Shown: one piece after another, positions 31,723 to 41,410 of the stretch | Layout: each line of letters begins with the position of its first letter | How positions within the stretch are numbered: the stretch's first letter is position 1 | DNA from: CAYMCO01 sp964388955 | GTDB lineage: Bacteria > Chloroflexota > Anaerolineae > Anaerolineales > E44-bin32 | Direction: 5' to 3' | Assembly (NCBI GenBank): GCA_964388955.1 | Contig: CAYMCO010000003.1 | Location: 140,413-204,412, forward strand | Length of the DNA stretch: 64,000 nt | The notes under the pieces: generated by a model | Told to the model about the DNA's origin: nothing | Database searches by the model: none | What the model saw: the letters and a program-made list of their open reading frames with translations, nothing else | Program-made: the position numbers and the translations under genes

Positions 31723-33816
31723 ATGGTCAATGACAAAGGCACCATTATTGGCATCGATATCGGCGGCACTTTCACCGACTTTGTCATGATCGACAAGCGC
31801 ACAGGGGCGTTCCACTTGCATAAGGCCCTAACCACGCCTGCGCAACCGGCTCGATGCGTCATAGAAGGGGTCCTCCATATCCTTGAGAGAATCGGAGCGA
31901 ATGCCGGCGACGTCGATTTGGTGATCCACGGAACCACTCTTATCAGTAATGCCTTCATCGAGAGGACCGGGGCGACGACGGCCCTGATGACGACACAAGG
32001 CTATCGAGACGCACTGGAAACGGGGATGCAGAACAGGTACGACCCGTATGACCTCTTTCTGAAGTTACCCGAACCTTTGGTTCCACGGTCTCTTCGATTC
32101 GGGGTTCAGGAACGTATTGGAAGTGATGGCAAGGAAGTTCGCCCCCTCAACAGGGAGGAGGTTGAGAGAGTTGCCGATGAGTTGGCGAGCGCCGATGTCG
32201 GATCGGTGGCGGTCTGCTTCCTCCATTCATTCAGGAGCCCTGCGCATGAGAGAGAAGCGGCGGAGCTTCTGGCGTCAAAATACCCCAATATGAGTATTTC
32301 AATCTCCTCTGAGGTTGCCCCTGAAATCCGGGAATACCAGCGCATGTCAACTACGGTAGCCAATGCCTATGTTCAGCCTCTGACCGAATCCTATCTCACT
32401 CACCTCTCCGATGAATTGTCGATTCTTGGATATCAGAGGCCATTGCATCTCATGCTGTCGAGTGGCGGCATTACCACGACAGAGGTAGCCGTTCGACATC
32501 CCATCCGCATGCTTGAATCGGGCCCGGCCGGGGGAGTGTTCCTGGCCTCATTTCTGGGCAGAACGCTTGGCCGCGAGCATCTGATCTCATTTGATATGGG
32601 AGGAACGACAGCCAAGATTTCGTACGTGACCAACGGGAAGCCATCTCGTGCGCGGTCTTATGAAGTTGCGCGCGTTGAGCGATTCAAGATGGGTAGCGGC
32701 CTACCGCTCCAAGTGCCTGTGATTGAAATGCTGGAGATTGGAGCCGGTGGAGGCAGCATCGCAAGAAAAGACCCGCTGGGTCTCCTGAAAGTTGGCCCCG
32801 AAAGCGCTGGAGCTGACCCGGGCCCGGCTTGCTATGGTATGGGAGGCGAGAGGCCAACTGTCACAGACGCGAACCTGGTTCTGGGCTATATATCCGAGGA
32901 AAACTTCCTTGGAGGAAAGTTCCCCTTATTCCGAGAGCGGGCAGAGGAAGCCATACGCCGTTGCGTGGCAAAGCCTCTTGGGTTGGATCTCGAGGAAGCC
33001 GCAAGCGGAATATTCAATGTCGTCAACCAGAATATGGTGGCTGCGACCAAGGTTCACGTCGCAGAAAGAGGGCAAGATCCACGCCAAGCGTCACTGATTG
33101 CTTTTGGAGGCGCAGGCCCCATCCACGCCCACGCTCTGGCGAGAGAACTGAAGTTGAGGGAGATCATCTGCCCTTTGATGGCCGGAGTCGCATCGGCATT
33201 GGGATTCCTTACCGCTCCGATTGCGTTTGAATTGGCCCGCTCCTTTGTCACGCTATTCGACGACCTCGATGCGCGGGAATTGGCGGAAGTATTCGAAGAT
33301 ATGGAGTCACAGGGTTACGAAAATCTGGAGAAGGCCGGGATCGAACCTGGCCAGGTCACTATCAAACGCAGCGTCGATCTGCGGCATGTTGGGCAAGGGC
33401 ACGAAATCGAAGTGAATATTCCACCTGGCAAGATTGGGGACGGCTATGTAAGTGACATTCCTTCGATGTTCTTCGATACCTACAGGCGGGTCTACGGCCA
33501 AGTGCATGGAGATGTTCCCATTCAAATCGTCACGTGTCGGGTGGCCGCGAGCGGCCCAGAGCCACAGCTTGGTCTCCCCACCATGGAATCTGATGGAACG
33601 AGTGCCGAGGAGGCGTCCAAGGGTCAGCGCCCGGTCTACTTTGAGGAAACCTCCAGTTTTGTGGAGACACGGGTCTTTGATCGCTACAGCCTGGGCGCGG
33701 GAGCCAACATTGGGGGGCCGGCTGTTGTCGAAGAAAACGAATCGACGGTTGTGATTCCCCCGTCGATGATTGGCACAGTCGACCAATTCGGGAATCTCTT
33801 CTTGCGGCCTGCTTGA
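31723..33816 (+). CDS. hyuA: HyuA: hydantoinase/5-oxoprolinase alpha subunit (ATP-dependent)
   Basis: 697 residues. The N-terminal ATP-binding ASKHA-like fold begins GIDIGGTFTDFVMID, with VIHGTTLISNAFIERTGA, the second phosphate region LISFDMGGTTAKISYV and LEIGAGGGSIA. GPAC and the NQNMVAATKVHVAERGQDPR stretch continue to a C-terminal beta domain. Together with HyuB this enzyme cleaves cyclic amide bonds (hydantoins, N-methylhydantoin, 5-oxoproline) at the cost of ATP. The start at 31723 has AGGAGACTCAAGG upstream; an ATG at 31699 in frame would add eight residues. It is followed 17 bases later by hyuB. Confidence 0.9.
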   Translation: MVNDKGTIIGIDIGGTFTDFVMIDKRTGAFHLHKALTTPAQPARCVIEGVLHILERIGANAGDVDLVIHGTTLISNAFIERTGATTALMTTQGYRDALETGMQNRYDPYDLFLKLPEPLVPRSLRFGVQERIGSDGKEVRPLNREEVERVADELASADVGSVAVCFLHSFRSPAHEREAAELLASKYPNMSISISSEVAPEIREYQRMSTTVANAYVQPLTESYLTHLSDELSILGYQRPLHLMLSSGGITTTEVAVRHPIRMLESGPAGGVFLASFLGRTLGREHLISFDMGGTTAKISYVTNGKPSRARSYEVARVERFKMGSGLPLQVPVIEMLEIGAGGGSIARKDPLGLLKVGPESAGADPGPACYGMGGERPTVTDANLVLGYISEENFLGGKFPLFRERAEEAIRRCVAKPLGLDLEEAASGIFNVVNQNMVAATKVHVAERGQDPRQASLIAFGGAGPIHAHALARELKLREIICPLMAGVASALGFLTAPIAFELARSFVTLFDDLDARELAEVFEDMESQGYENLEKAGIEPGQVTIKRSVDLRHVGQGHEIEVNIPPGKIGDGYVSDIPSMFFDTYRRVYGQVHGDVPIQIVTCRVAASGPEPQLGLPTMESDGTSAEEASKGQRPVYFEETSSFVETRVFDRYSLGAGANIGGPAVVEENESTVVIPPSMIGTVDQFGNLFLRPA

Positions 33817-33833
33817 CTGGGAGTGTTACAGGA

Positions 33834-35555
33834 ATGAGCGTACAACCTCTGGATGGCATCGATCCCATCACGCTTGAAATTCAGTGGAACCGGCTGACCA
33901 CCATATTGAACGAAACGGACACCGTATTGGTTCGGACCTCTTTCTCCACCATAGTAGGGGAGGGCCGGGACTTCGCATGCATCATGCTGGACGAGAATGG
34001 AAGCGCCCTGGCCCAATCGACCTTCAGCTCCACTCTGTTTACCATCATGCTGCCTCGAACTACTCGCAGCCTTCTGAAGGTCTTCCCTCCTGAGTCACTG
34101 GCGAAAGGGGACATCCTGTTGGCGAACGACCCCTGGATCGGTGCCGGCCACCTGCCGGATCTCATATTCGTTCGCCCGGTATTCCGCCAGGGAAATCCAG
34201 TGGCCTATATCGCCACAGCTGCGCATGTGGCGGACATTGGAGGGAGGCTGGGCTACTTTGAGTCTCGGGATCTCTATGAAGAGGGATTGCAGATACCTCC
34301 CTGCAAGGTCTACAAGGCTGGACAGCCTAACGACGAAGTGCTGAGCTTCATTCGGCAGAATGTTCGGGTGCCAGATCAAGTGATAGGCGACGTCGGTGCA
34401 ATCGCGGCTGCCGAAAATGTCGGGGCTGAACGCCTCCAGGAGTTTATGGATGACTATGAACTGACCGACTTGCGCGTATTGGCGAGCGAAATCCACTCCA
34501 GGTCAGAGGCGTCGATGAGGGAGACAATTCGTTCCATTCCCGACGGAGAGTGGAGCTACGAGGTGATGGCGGATGGTTACGTCGAACCAGTGAAGATATG
34601 TGCGAAGGTGAAAATAAGCGGCGGCGAGATGGTGGTGGACTTCGAAGGCACCTCGCCTCAGACACTGCACGGGGCAATCAACTGTACCCTCAACGCAACC
34701 CTCGGGGATACACTGGTCGCCTTGAAGAGCTCTCTCGCTCCTGACATTCCCAACAACGAGGGCCTATTCAAGCCTATCACGATAAAGGTTCCACAGGGGA
34801 GCATCCTCAATTGCGATCATGGTTTTGCTGTGCGAGGTCGATCCGTAACCGCGGTCCATACCCATGAGGCCGTATATGGCGCCCTGTCCTCCGTGGCAGC
34901 AGATCGCGTTCAAGCAGGAACGGGGACATTTTGGGGCATAATCGGCAACTGCAGACTCCCCGGCGGAAGACGTGCCAATGCGTATCTCATCCCCCGCGGC
35001 GGGAAGGGGGCGGTCCATTCCCAAGATGGTATTGCCTGTATCGCTTTTCCCACCAACGGCACCCTTGCCTCCACGGAGGTGTTTGAGACGCGGATCCCGC
35101 TTCGGTTGGAAGGGAAAGATCTGGTGCCCGACAGCGGGGGCCCAGGGAAATTCCGCGGGGGGCAGGGTCAAGAACTCGAATTGGTGAGCGATAACGACAC
35201 ACCGGTCACGGTCACCATTCGACCCAACAATGTTCGATATCCACCCCCGGGATTGCTCGGAGGAAAGGAAGCCCCTCTTGGTTTTTGGGAGCTCAATGGG
35301 AACAGAGTGGAGGGCAATGTCCGGCTGCTCGATCTCATGAAAGATGATCGCTTGACATTGAGGCTGCCTGGCGGAGGGGGATTCTATCCACCATTTGAGC
35401 GGGATCCGGAGATGGTTCATCGAGATGTGGTTGAGGGCCGCGTATCTCTTCCCAGAGCTAAATCCGATTACGGCGTGGTCCTGAATCCGGACACGCTGCA
35501 AGTCATGCCAAAGGAGACCGGAGCCTTGCGAGGTCGACTGAGAGAGAACCTGTGA
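33834..35555 (+). CDS. hyuB: HyuB: hydantoinase/5-oxoprolinase beta subunit
   Basis: 573 residues of the HyuB family. Visible blocks include DPITLEIQWNRLTTILNE, STIVGEGRDFACIMLDENG, DILLANDPWIGAGHLPDL, ATAAHVADIGGR, TVALK-like NCTLNATLGDTLVALKSSLAPDIPNNEG and the C-terminal PGGGGFYPPFERDPE. The HVADIGGR motif and the acidic NDPW region contribute metal ligands. It forms a heteromeric enzyme with HyuA. The 3' end overlaps the upstream extension of the isochorismatase frame, and the three genes are evidently one transcription unit. Confidence 0.9.
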   Translation: MSVQPLDGIDPITLEIQWNRLTTILNETDTVLVRTSFSTIVGEGRDFACIMLDENGSALAQSTFSSTLFTIMLPRTTRSLLKVFPPESLAKGDILLANDPWIGAGHLPDLIFVRPVFRQGNPVAYIATAAHVADIGGRLGYFESRDLYEEGLQIPPCKVYKAGQPNDEVLSFIRQNVRVPDQVIGDVGAIAAAENVGAERLQEFMDDYELTDLRVLASEIHSRSEASMRETIRSIPDGEWSYEVMADGYVEPVKICAKVKISGGEMVVDFEGTSPQTLHGAINCTLNATLGDTLVALKSSLAPDIPNNEGLFKPITIKVPQGSILNCDHGFAVRGRSVTAVHTHEAVYGALSSVAADRVQAGTGTFWGIIGNCRLPGGRRANAYLIPRGGKGAVHSQDGIACIAFPTNGTLASTEVFETRIPLRLEGKDLVPDSGGPGKFRGGQGQELELVSDNDTPVTVTIRPNNVRYPPPGLLGGKEAPLGFWELNGNRVEGNVRLLDLMKDDRLTLRLPGGGGFYPPFERDPEMVHRDVVEGRVSLPRAKSDYGVVLNPDTLQVMPKETGALRGRLRENL

Positions 35556-35575
35556 GGCCGGAGAGAAGGCGAAGC

Positions 35576-36328
35576 ATGGCCAGTGCGGATAGTCGCAGGG
35601 AAGGGAAAGGCAATTACACGGGAACTCTTGGCGTCTACGTCGACGCACAGGATGTCCACAGCCTCAGGCTATCTAGAACGGGTCTTGTGGTCGTCGATAT
35701 GATCTATGGGAGCACTCACCCCGAATATGGCTACCTGAAGATGTACCGGCAGATGGGCCTCACTGATGCATGTGAGTACTATCTACGTCGATTGGCGTCC
35801 AAGGTGGTCCCGAACATCAAATCCCTACAGCTCGGTTTCCGGGAGAGTGGGCTGCCGGTGATCTTCACCACCAATGCATCGGAAGAAGAGGATTATGCCG
35901 ATCTAGTTCCGAGGACACGTCTTCAAATGGTGGCGTGGAAGGAACAGGGCTTTGACCAACCGTTCATGCGCGTTTGGGAGCCCGGAGCCCGCGTTCTGGA
36001 GGAATTGGCGCCGTCCGCCGGGGAAAGGGTCATAAACAAGACGCGCACAAGCGCCTTCAATGGTTCGAATATCGACGACCATTTACGCGAAATGGGCTTG
36101 GAGCTATTGGTCTTCGTCGGTGTAGGGACCAACTATTGTGTGCAGCACACACTCATAGATGCATATGACTTCGGATACGAATGCATCCTGATAGAGGATG
36201 CGACCGCGACACTGACCAAGGATGTTCAACAAGTCGCGATTGAATCCATGAGTGTATTCGCGAAGATCACGACAACCGCTGCGGTTCTCGCTGAACTGAA
36301 AAGCCTGGGACATGTGGAGGCGGGCTGA
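35576..36328 (+). CDS. isochorismatase-fold amidohydrolase, N-carbamoylsarcosine amidase-like
   Basis: A 250-residue cysteine hydrolase with the catalytic triad of the family: Asp in LVVVDMIYGS (D41), Lys in RVINKTRTSAF (K155) and Cys in GVGTNYCVQHTL (C188). Substrates in the family include N-carbamoylsarcosine, nicotinamide and biuret. Directly downstream of hyuA-hyuB, the expected role is hydrolysis of the N-carbamoyl product of (methyl)hydantoin opening, as in creatinine breakdown through N-methylhydantoin and N-carbamoylsarcosine. The ATG at 35576 has GAGAGAAGG upstream; a GTG at 35552 would overlap hyuB. Confidence 0.82.
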   Translation: MASADSRREGKGNYTGTLGVYVDAQDVHSLRLSRTGLVVVDMIYGSTHPEYGYLKMYRQMGLTDACEYYLRRLASKVVPNIKSLQLGFRESGLPVIFTTNASEEEDYADLVPRTRLQMVAWKEQGFDQPFMRVWEPGARVLEELAPSAGERVINKTRTSAFNGSNIDDHLREMGLELLVFVGVGTNYCVQHTLIDAYDFGYECILIEDATATLTKDVQQVAIESMSVFAKITTTAAVLAELKSLGHVEAG

Positions 36329-36452
36329 GGACTCCAAGGCGGTAGGGATGGAAGGAGGTGGACCAACTGCGATCAATCCGCGTCGTCATATACGAAGGTT
36401 TGGAAGTCGAGAACAAGGTTCGCCCTATTCGGATAGGGCCAAGGAGAGGATA

Positions 36453-38102
36453 ATGAAACGCAATCGGTCAATGACTGTCATTATCGTTTGGCTTTCGATA
36501 ATGGCGATTCTGTTGGGCGCGTGCGCTCAGGCGACCCCCGCGCCTCAGGAGAACCCGACAGAACCCCCTGTCTCCCCTACCACCCAACCGACGGTCGAGG
36601 AGGGCGCAGTGGTCGAGGAGACGCCGGTGGTCGAGGAGCCTAGCGCGCAAATGGGGGATGAGCTCATCATCGCCCAATCCGCAGCGCTCACCCTATTCGA
36701 TCCTCAGCGCTCCTATCGAGCCAGTGAGCAGTATATCCACCACTGTGTCTTCGATACACTGCTCTTTCGGCTACCCGATATGAGCATCGCTCCTGGACTG
36801 GCAACTTCCTGGAAACAGGTGAGCGACACCGAATGGGAATTGACGCTGCAAGAAGGAGTCACCTTTCACAACGGTGAGCCGTTCAACGCGGAAACAGTGA
36901 AATGGAACGTGGAGCGGGTGATCGAGCCCGGGTTTCAGGACTACGCTTATCTCGAGTCAGCTCTAGCGGGCGCGGAAGTGATCGATGACTACACCGTCAG
37001 GATCAGCACAAAGACCCTATACCCTACCTTTCCCAACCTCATGACCATGTTTTCCATGGTCCCAAAGGATTACGTGGAAGAGGTGGGCGCCGAAGGGCTG
37101 AACGAGAAGCCGGTGGGAACCGGGCCCTATAAGTTCGTTGAGTGGGTCAAGGACTCTCACATTACGCTGGAGTACAACCCGGACTACTGGAATGAAGTAC
37201 GGGCCCCCACGTTCCGTCAGGTGACTTTCAGAATCCTGCCCGATGACGCGACGCGCGTCGCAGCCCTAATGGCCGGCGAGGTGGACATTGTTCAGAGTTT
37301 GCCTCCTGATGATTTCGATATGGTGGACGCAGATCCGAATCTGGAAGCTGTGTGGGTTCGAAGTGTCCGCACTCCATTCTTCCGCTTCTTCCCGGACAGC
37401 GCGATGGAGGGGGCCCAAGCCGTGGCGGACATTCGCGTTCGCGAGGCCATCAACCATGCCATCGACGTCGATGCCATTATCACCGGCATACTGGGAGGAC
37501 GCGGCTTCAGAACAGCGACCTTGATGACTCCTGATTTCGCCGGCTATGATCCGTCAGTGGAGCCCTACGAATATGATACTCAGAAGGCCATGGATCTTCT
37601 GACAGAGGCTGGATATGGTAATGGGTTCACGATCGATTTCCATACATGGTCGTCTGGCCCGGCGCCGAAACCCCTGGAATTGGCCCAAATCGCAGCCGAT
37701 GATTTGGCAAAAGTCGGCATCACCGCCAATGTCATCCCTCTCGATTTACAGACTGCACTGCAGATGCAATACGAAAAGACCCTCTCACCCATTCACCTGT
37801 GGAGCTGGGGCGGGGCTCAATTCGACTGCCGTGAGAAGTTCTGGGGAGTGTTCCACCCGGATTCTTCAGCGATGCACATCCTGGATGAAGAGCTCGTCGC
37901 AATGATCGATGAGCTGGATGCGACAGCAGATCAGGCCGAACGGGATCAAATCTGTGCAGAAATGCAGGCCCGGGTCCATGATCAGGCGCTGATTGTGCCG
38001 CTCTTTGCCCAACCGGATATCTATGGCAAGTCGGCAGACATCAAGTGGCAGCCTCGGCCTGATGAGTTGATCTTCCCATGGGAGGTGACACCCGTCAACT
38101 AG
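36453..38102 (+). CDS. ABC transporter substrate-binding lipoprotein, family 5 (oligopeptide type) - first of three
   Basis: 549 residues. The signal peptide (MKRNRSMTVII to ILLGAC) ends with a lipobox Cys at residue 24 and is followed by a Pro/Thr/Glu-rich linker. The family-5 core shows LAPGLATSWKQVSDTEWELTLQEGVTFHNGEPFNAETVKWNVER, VGTGPYKFVEWVKDSHI and INHAIDVDAIITGIL. The start at 36453 follows AAGGAGAGGATA. It lies between the isochorismatase and the M14 and permease genes, so it most likely delivers its ligand to the permeases at 39524-41294. The other two binding proteins (49721, 58530) belong to a different subgroup. Confidence 0.92.
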   Translation: MKRNRSMTVIIVWLSIMAILLGACAQATPAPQENPTEPPVSPTTQPTVEEGAVVEETPVVEEPSAQMGDELIIAQSAALTLFDPQRSYRASEQYIHHCVFDTLLFRLPDMSIAPGLATSWKQVSDTEWELTLQEGVTFHNGEPFNAETVKWNVERVIEPGFQDYAYLESALAGAEVIDDYTVRISTKTLYPTFPNLMTMFSMVPKDYVEEVGAEGLNEKPVGTGPYKFVEWVKDSHITLEYNPDYWNEVRAPTFRQVTFRILPDDATRVAALMAGEVDIVQSLPPDDFDMVDADPNLEAVWVRSVRTPFFRFFPDSAMEGAQAVADIRVREAINHAIDVDAIITGILGGRGFRTATLMTPDFAGYDPSVEPYEYDTQKAMDLLTEAGYGNGFTIDFHTWSSGPAPKPLELAQIAADDLAKVGITANVIPLDLQTALQMQYEKTLSPIHLWSWGGAQFDCREKFWGVFHPDSSAMHILDEELVAMIDELDATADQAERDQICAEMQARVHDQALIVPLFAQPDIYGKSADIKWQPRPDELIFPWEVTPVN

Positions 38103-38151
38103 ATCGATCCTGTCCTATTGACTGTGTTGCGTCAAGTCTGAAGTCTTGTTC

Positions 38152-38261
38152 GTGCGGGCAGAGGCCTCAGCCATCCCGATGCTTTGCTGGAGACAGCCGC
38201 TGACCAATGACGAGTCAAGGAGGCGAAATGGGCGACAGCCTCATATGGTCTCTGCCCGCAC
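38152..38261. repeat. long-range inverted repeat, 12-bp arms
   Basis: GTGCGGGCAGAG (38152-38163) recurs as its reverse complement CTCTGCCCGCAC (38250-38261), 86 bases apart, in the gap between the binding protein and the M14 gene. It could fold the intergenic RNA and hide the small ORF's start at 38228. Confidence 0.5.
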
Positions 38262-38344
38262 TTTCTTGTCCTGAAAGGAGGCCCAATTTCAGACGGGTGG
38301 GGCTCGTTTCAGATGGTGCCGTTGCCGACCGGAACCCGCCGTAA
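38228..38344 (+). CDS. possible small protein (38 aa) upstream of the M14 gene
   Basis: The ATG at 38228 has a near-ideal AAGGAGGCGAA ribosome site and the frame ends with TAA 20 bases before the M14-family start. The product begins MGDSLIWSLPALSC and has no recognisable domain. The strong ribosome site is the only evidence; it may be a translated upstream ORF that couples to the next gene. Confidence 0.3.
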   Translation: MGDSLIWSLPALSCPERRPNFRRVGLVSDGAVADRNPP

Positions 38345-38364
38345 GGTAACGTTTGGAGAAAAAG

Positions 38365-39390
38365 ATGGATAGCCACCTCGTCATTGCTGGAGAGAAGATC
38401 CAGAGGGGGAAACGGACATTGATCCGCTTGCCGGTCACAGTAGATCTGGATGGCAGCTCCATCCAGCTGTTCGTACACGTCGTTGCAGGGGATAGGCCCG
38501 GGCCCACACTAGCGCTCCTATCGGCGGTCCATGGAGAGGACTGGCAAGGGCCAGATGTGGTCCGGGAGGTCCTGGAGCAGATCGATCCGGATGAGATGAG
38601 TGGGAATGTGATTGCGCTTCCGATAGCGAACCCTTCTGCCTTTGCTCATCTCCGGCGGACCACCCCGGACGGGTCGGATAACTCGGACCTTAATCGAACA
38701 TTCCCCGGGAACTATACCTGGCTCACTGAGCAGATGGCCTCTCTGATCGCTCACGAGATCCTTCCTATGGCCGATGCGATGATCGATTTTCACGCTGGCA
38801 TGTGGGGGGCAGCTATGGGTGCTGTGATCTGTGGCACCGACTATCCAGATCCTGAAGTCTCGGCCGCCTCAAGGAACATGGCGAAAGCCTTCGGCTGGCC
38901 CAGCATTCATGAGGCGCAATTGGTGGCCGCTGGTCTTACGCGTTCGTCCATGGGCTATTTTGGGACTACTCTGGCTCGCCCGAGCATCACGCCCGAGATC
39001 GGGGGTGCTGGTTTCGATCGTTCTCTCGAGGCAGATTGGCGAGCTGCCAAGGTTCAAGGGACGATCAATGTGCTCAAGCATCTCGGGATTCTGGATGGGA
39101 AACCAACTCTCCCGGACAAATACCTTGTCTGGGAAAAACGCTGGCGTGTCAATCCGAAGAATGGTGGGTATCTGAGGCCAGCCCTGGAACCGGAAAGGCT
39201 TCTAAGCGAAGTCGCGTCAGGAGAATTGCTGGGCAGGATTATCAGTCCATACACTCTCCAAGAAATGGAGCGGCTGGAGTCTCCGGGGCGGGGTGTTCTC
39301 ATATACTGTGCCCGTGCATACCCGATCAGGCCTGGAGGATGGGCGTTTGGCGTCGTCGATCTGCAGGATGCAAACACACGTTGGGAGTAG
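38365..39390 (+). CDS. M14-family succinylglutamate desuccinylase/aspartoacylase-like deacylase
   Basis: 341 residues of the AstE/AspA zinc-hydrolase family. The zinc His and Glu lie in LLSAVHGEDWQGPDVV, the substrate Arg-Asn region in NSDLNRTFPGN, and the second zinc His in MIDFHAGMWGAAMG. The C-terminal beta domain (SGELLGRIISPYTLQEMERL to GRGVLIYCARAYPIRPGGW) is typical of carboxamide deacylases such as N-acetyl-diaminobutyrate deacetylases. ATG 38365 has TTTGGAG upstream. It probably removes an N-acyl group from an imported amino-acid derivative. Confidence 0.85.
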   Translation: MDSHLVIAGEKIQRGKRTLIRLPVTVDLDGSSIQLFVHVVAGDRPGPTLALLSAVHGEDWQGPDVVREVLEQIDPDEMSGNVIALPIANPSAFAHLRRTTPDGSDNSDLNRTFPGNYTWLTEQMASLIAHEILPMADAMIDFHAGMWGAAMGAVICGTDYPDPEVSAASRNMAKAFGWPSIHEAQLVAAGLTRSSMGYFGTTLARPSITPEIGGAGFDRSLEADWRAAKVQGTINVLKHLGILDGKPTLPDKYLVWEKRWRVNPKNGGYLRPALEPERLLSEVASGELLGRIISPYTLQEMERLESPGRGVLIYCARAYPIRPGGWAFGVVDLQDANTRWE

Positions 39391-39523
39391 GCTGCAACCT
39401 GTATGTCTTCTGTCGTGCTAGGCGAGAGATCAACGATAGAAGTGATCTTTTCGTTATGCAAGGTTTGGCTAATTGATGTCGCATTGGAACTAGGATGGCT
39501 TTCGTACTTGTATTGAGGTTCGA

Positions 39524-40444
39524 ATGGTAGTCTATATTCTGAAAAGAGTGCTGATCGCAATACTGATTGTACTGACCAGCGCTACTCTGCTTTTTGTCGC
39601 CCTCCGCATCGTGGCTGATCCGGCTACGGCTTTGGCAAGCGGGGCAGAAACGACCACAGAACACTTGCAGGCCGTCCGAGAACGGCTTGGTGTGGACAAA
39701 CCCATACCCGTGCAATATGTGATCTTTCTGCGGGGTCTTGTTACTGGGCAGATGAGCAGATCATACCAGTATGCGCAGCCGGCAAATAAGCTGTTGCTCG
39801 AAAGACTCCCTGCCACATTACAGCTTACCGGGGCCGGAATGCTTATCGCCTTGTTGATCGCTTTCCCTCTGGGGGTGTTGGCCGCGGTGTATAGAGGATC
39901 AATTGTCGATTATGCGGCCTCATTCATCTCCTTTTCCGGTTTCGCCATTCCATCCTTTTGGCTGGGAACCATGCTCGTCCTGATATTCGCGGTCAAGCTG
40001 CGGTTGCTCCCAACTTCAGGAAGCGGGGAATTCAATCAGATAATTCTTCCGGCAGTGACCCTCGCTATGTGGCCAATGGGCCAACTCACGCGCATCATTC
40101 GCTCCGAGATGCTCGAAGTTCTGCGAGAGGACTACATCCGGACCGCAAGGGCAAAGGGCTTGGGAGAAAGAGCCATCACGATAGCCCATGCGTTGAGGAA
40201 CGCTTTGCTGCCTACCGTCACGCAACTCGGGCTTCTTGTGGGCAGCCTATTGAGCGGTGCAGCCATAACTGAGACGATTTTCGCCTGGCCGGGGATGGGG
40301 AGGTTGGCGCTCGAAGCGACACTTTCCAGGGATTTCCCAGTGATCGAGGCGAGCGTCTTGTTCATCGCTATTCTGTTTGCGGGCATGAACCTTTTCGTTG
40401 ACATCCTTTACACATTCATTGATCCTCGGATTCGGTATGAGTAG
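39524..40444 (+). CDS. ABC transporter permease, DppB type
   Basis: A 306-residue inner-membrane permease with six predicted membrane segments; the first is YILKRVLIAILIVLTSATLLFVAL. The conserved N-terminal periplasmic part has RLGVDKPIPVQYVIFLRGLV, and the cytoplasmic EAA loop reads EDYIRTARAKGLGERAITIAHALRNALLP. It ends with the characteristic YTFIDPRIRYE. The last eight bases overlap dppC. It forms the channel with the next gene and presumably serves the 36453 binding protein. No ATP-binding subunit is present in the window. Confidence 0.92.
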   Translation: MVVYILKRVLIAILIVLTSATLLFVALRIVADPATALASGAETTTEHLQAVRERLGVDKPIPVQYVIFLRGLVTGQMSRSYQYAQPANKLLLERLPATLQLTGAGMLIALLIAFPLGVLAAVYRGSIVDYAASFISFSGFAIPSFWLGTMLVLIFAVKLRLLPTSGSGEFNQIILPAVTLAMWPMGQLTRIIRSEMLEVLREDYIRTARAKGLGERAITIAHALRNALLPTVTQLGLLVGSLLSGAAITETIFAWPGMGRLALEATLSRDFPVIEASVLFIAILFAGMNLFVDILYTFIDPRIRYE

Positions 40445-41294
40445 GAACGGGTTGCCGGCGTCTTTCTATCGGAGCCCTCGCGCAATCGCTGGCCTGGCCT
40501 TGACTGCCTCAGTCATGGCAATCGCCGTTCTTGCGCCATTGATCGTTCTACACTCTCCTGAGGAACAGAATCTTGCCAACAGGCTGAAGCCTCCTTCTTG
40601 GTATGCCGGAGGCGTTCCAGGATATCTCCTCGGAACCGACCAGTTGGGTCGTGATCTTTTGAGCCGGATCATTTATGGTGCCCGGGTCTCCTTGGTGGCA
40701 TCGGGGGTGTCTGTTCTGGCTGCCGGGCTCATTGGAGTTGGGCTTGGTACCCTGGCAGGATACAGGCGGGGGGCGCTGGACTCGGCGATCATGCGCCTTG
40801 TGGATCTCCAGCTCTCTTTCCCAGTGATACTGCTAGCCATAATCATGATGGCTGTTCTCAGGCCGTCCATGATCAGCGTGATCATCATTCTAACCATAAC
40901 GGGTTGGGCCTCATTTGCTCGGTTGGTGAGAGGGCAGGTCTTAAGTCTGAGGGAAAGGGAGTTCATCACTGCCGCAAGGGCCATTGGATGCACGTCCCTC
41001 CGCATCATGGTGCGGCATATTATGCCTAACTTGATCTCCATAATAACGGTTGTCGCTACGATTCAGCTTGCCCGCAACGTACTCGTGGAATCTGCTCTGA
41101 GCTTTCTGGGATTGGGGATTTTGCCTCCACGACCGAGTTGGGGAAGCATCATCAATGATGGGCGAGGATACGTGTGGTCCGCCTGGTGGATTGAGACCTT
41201 CCCCGGAATCGCCATAGTCATAACCGTCTCGGGCATTGGCCTGCTGGGGGATTGGCTCAGGGATTACCTTGATCCCCGTCTGAGGCGATCCTAG
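40437..41294 (+). CDS. ABC transporter permease, DppC type
   Basis: 285 residues, six membrane segments, first near IAGLALTASVMAIAVLAPLIV. The N-terminal LLGTDQLGRDLLSRIIYGARVSL and the EAA loop REFITAARAIGCTSLRIMVRHIMPNL, followed by SFLGLGILPPRPSWGSII and GDWLRDYLDPRL, are diagnostic. The ATG at 40437 overlaps the dppB stop, giving translational coupling. After its stop the next gene is a peptidase rather than the usual dppD/dppF ATPases. Confidence 0.92.
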   Translation: MSRNGLPASFYRSPRAIAGLALTASVMAIAVLAPLIVLHSPEEQNLANRLKPPSWYAGGVPGYLLGTDQLGRDLLSRIIYGARVSLVASGVSVLAAGLIGVGLGTLAGYRRGALDSAIMRLVDLQLSFPVILLAIIMMAVLRPSMISVIIILTITGWASFARLVRGQVLSLREREFITAARAIGCTSLRIMVRHIMPNLISIITVVATIQLARNVLVESALSFLGLGILPPRPSWGSIINDGRGYVWSAWWIETFPGIAIVITVSGIGLLGDWLRDYLDPRLRRS

Positions 41295-41410
41295 CGGAAG
41301 GAGACACCTGAGGACGAGATTCCGCACGGTCCAAGAATAGTGGAGGAAGAGAACGGCATGCTTGGGGATGAGGTCGACCTGATCAAATAGTGCCCGGAGG
41401 CTTGGACATC

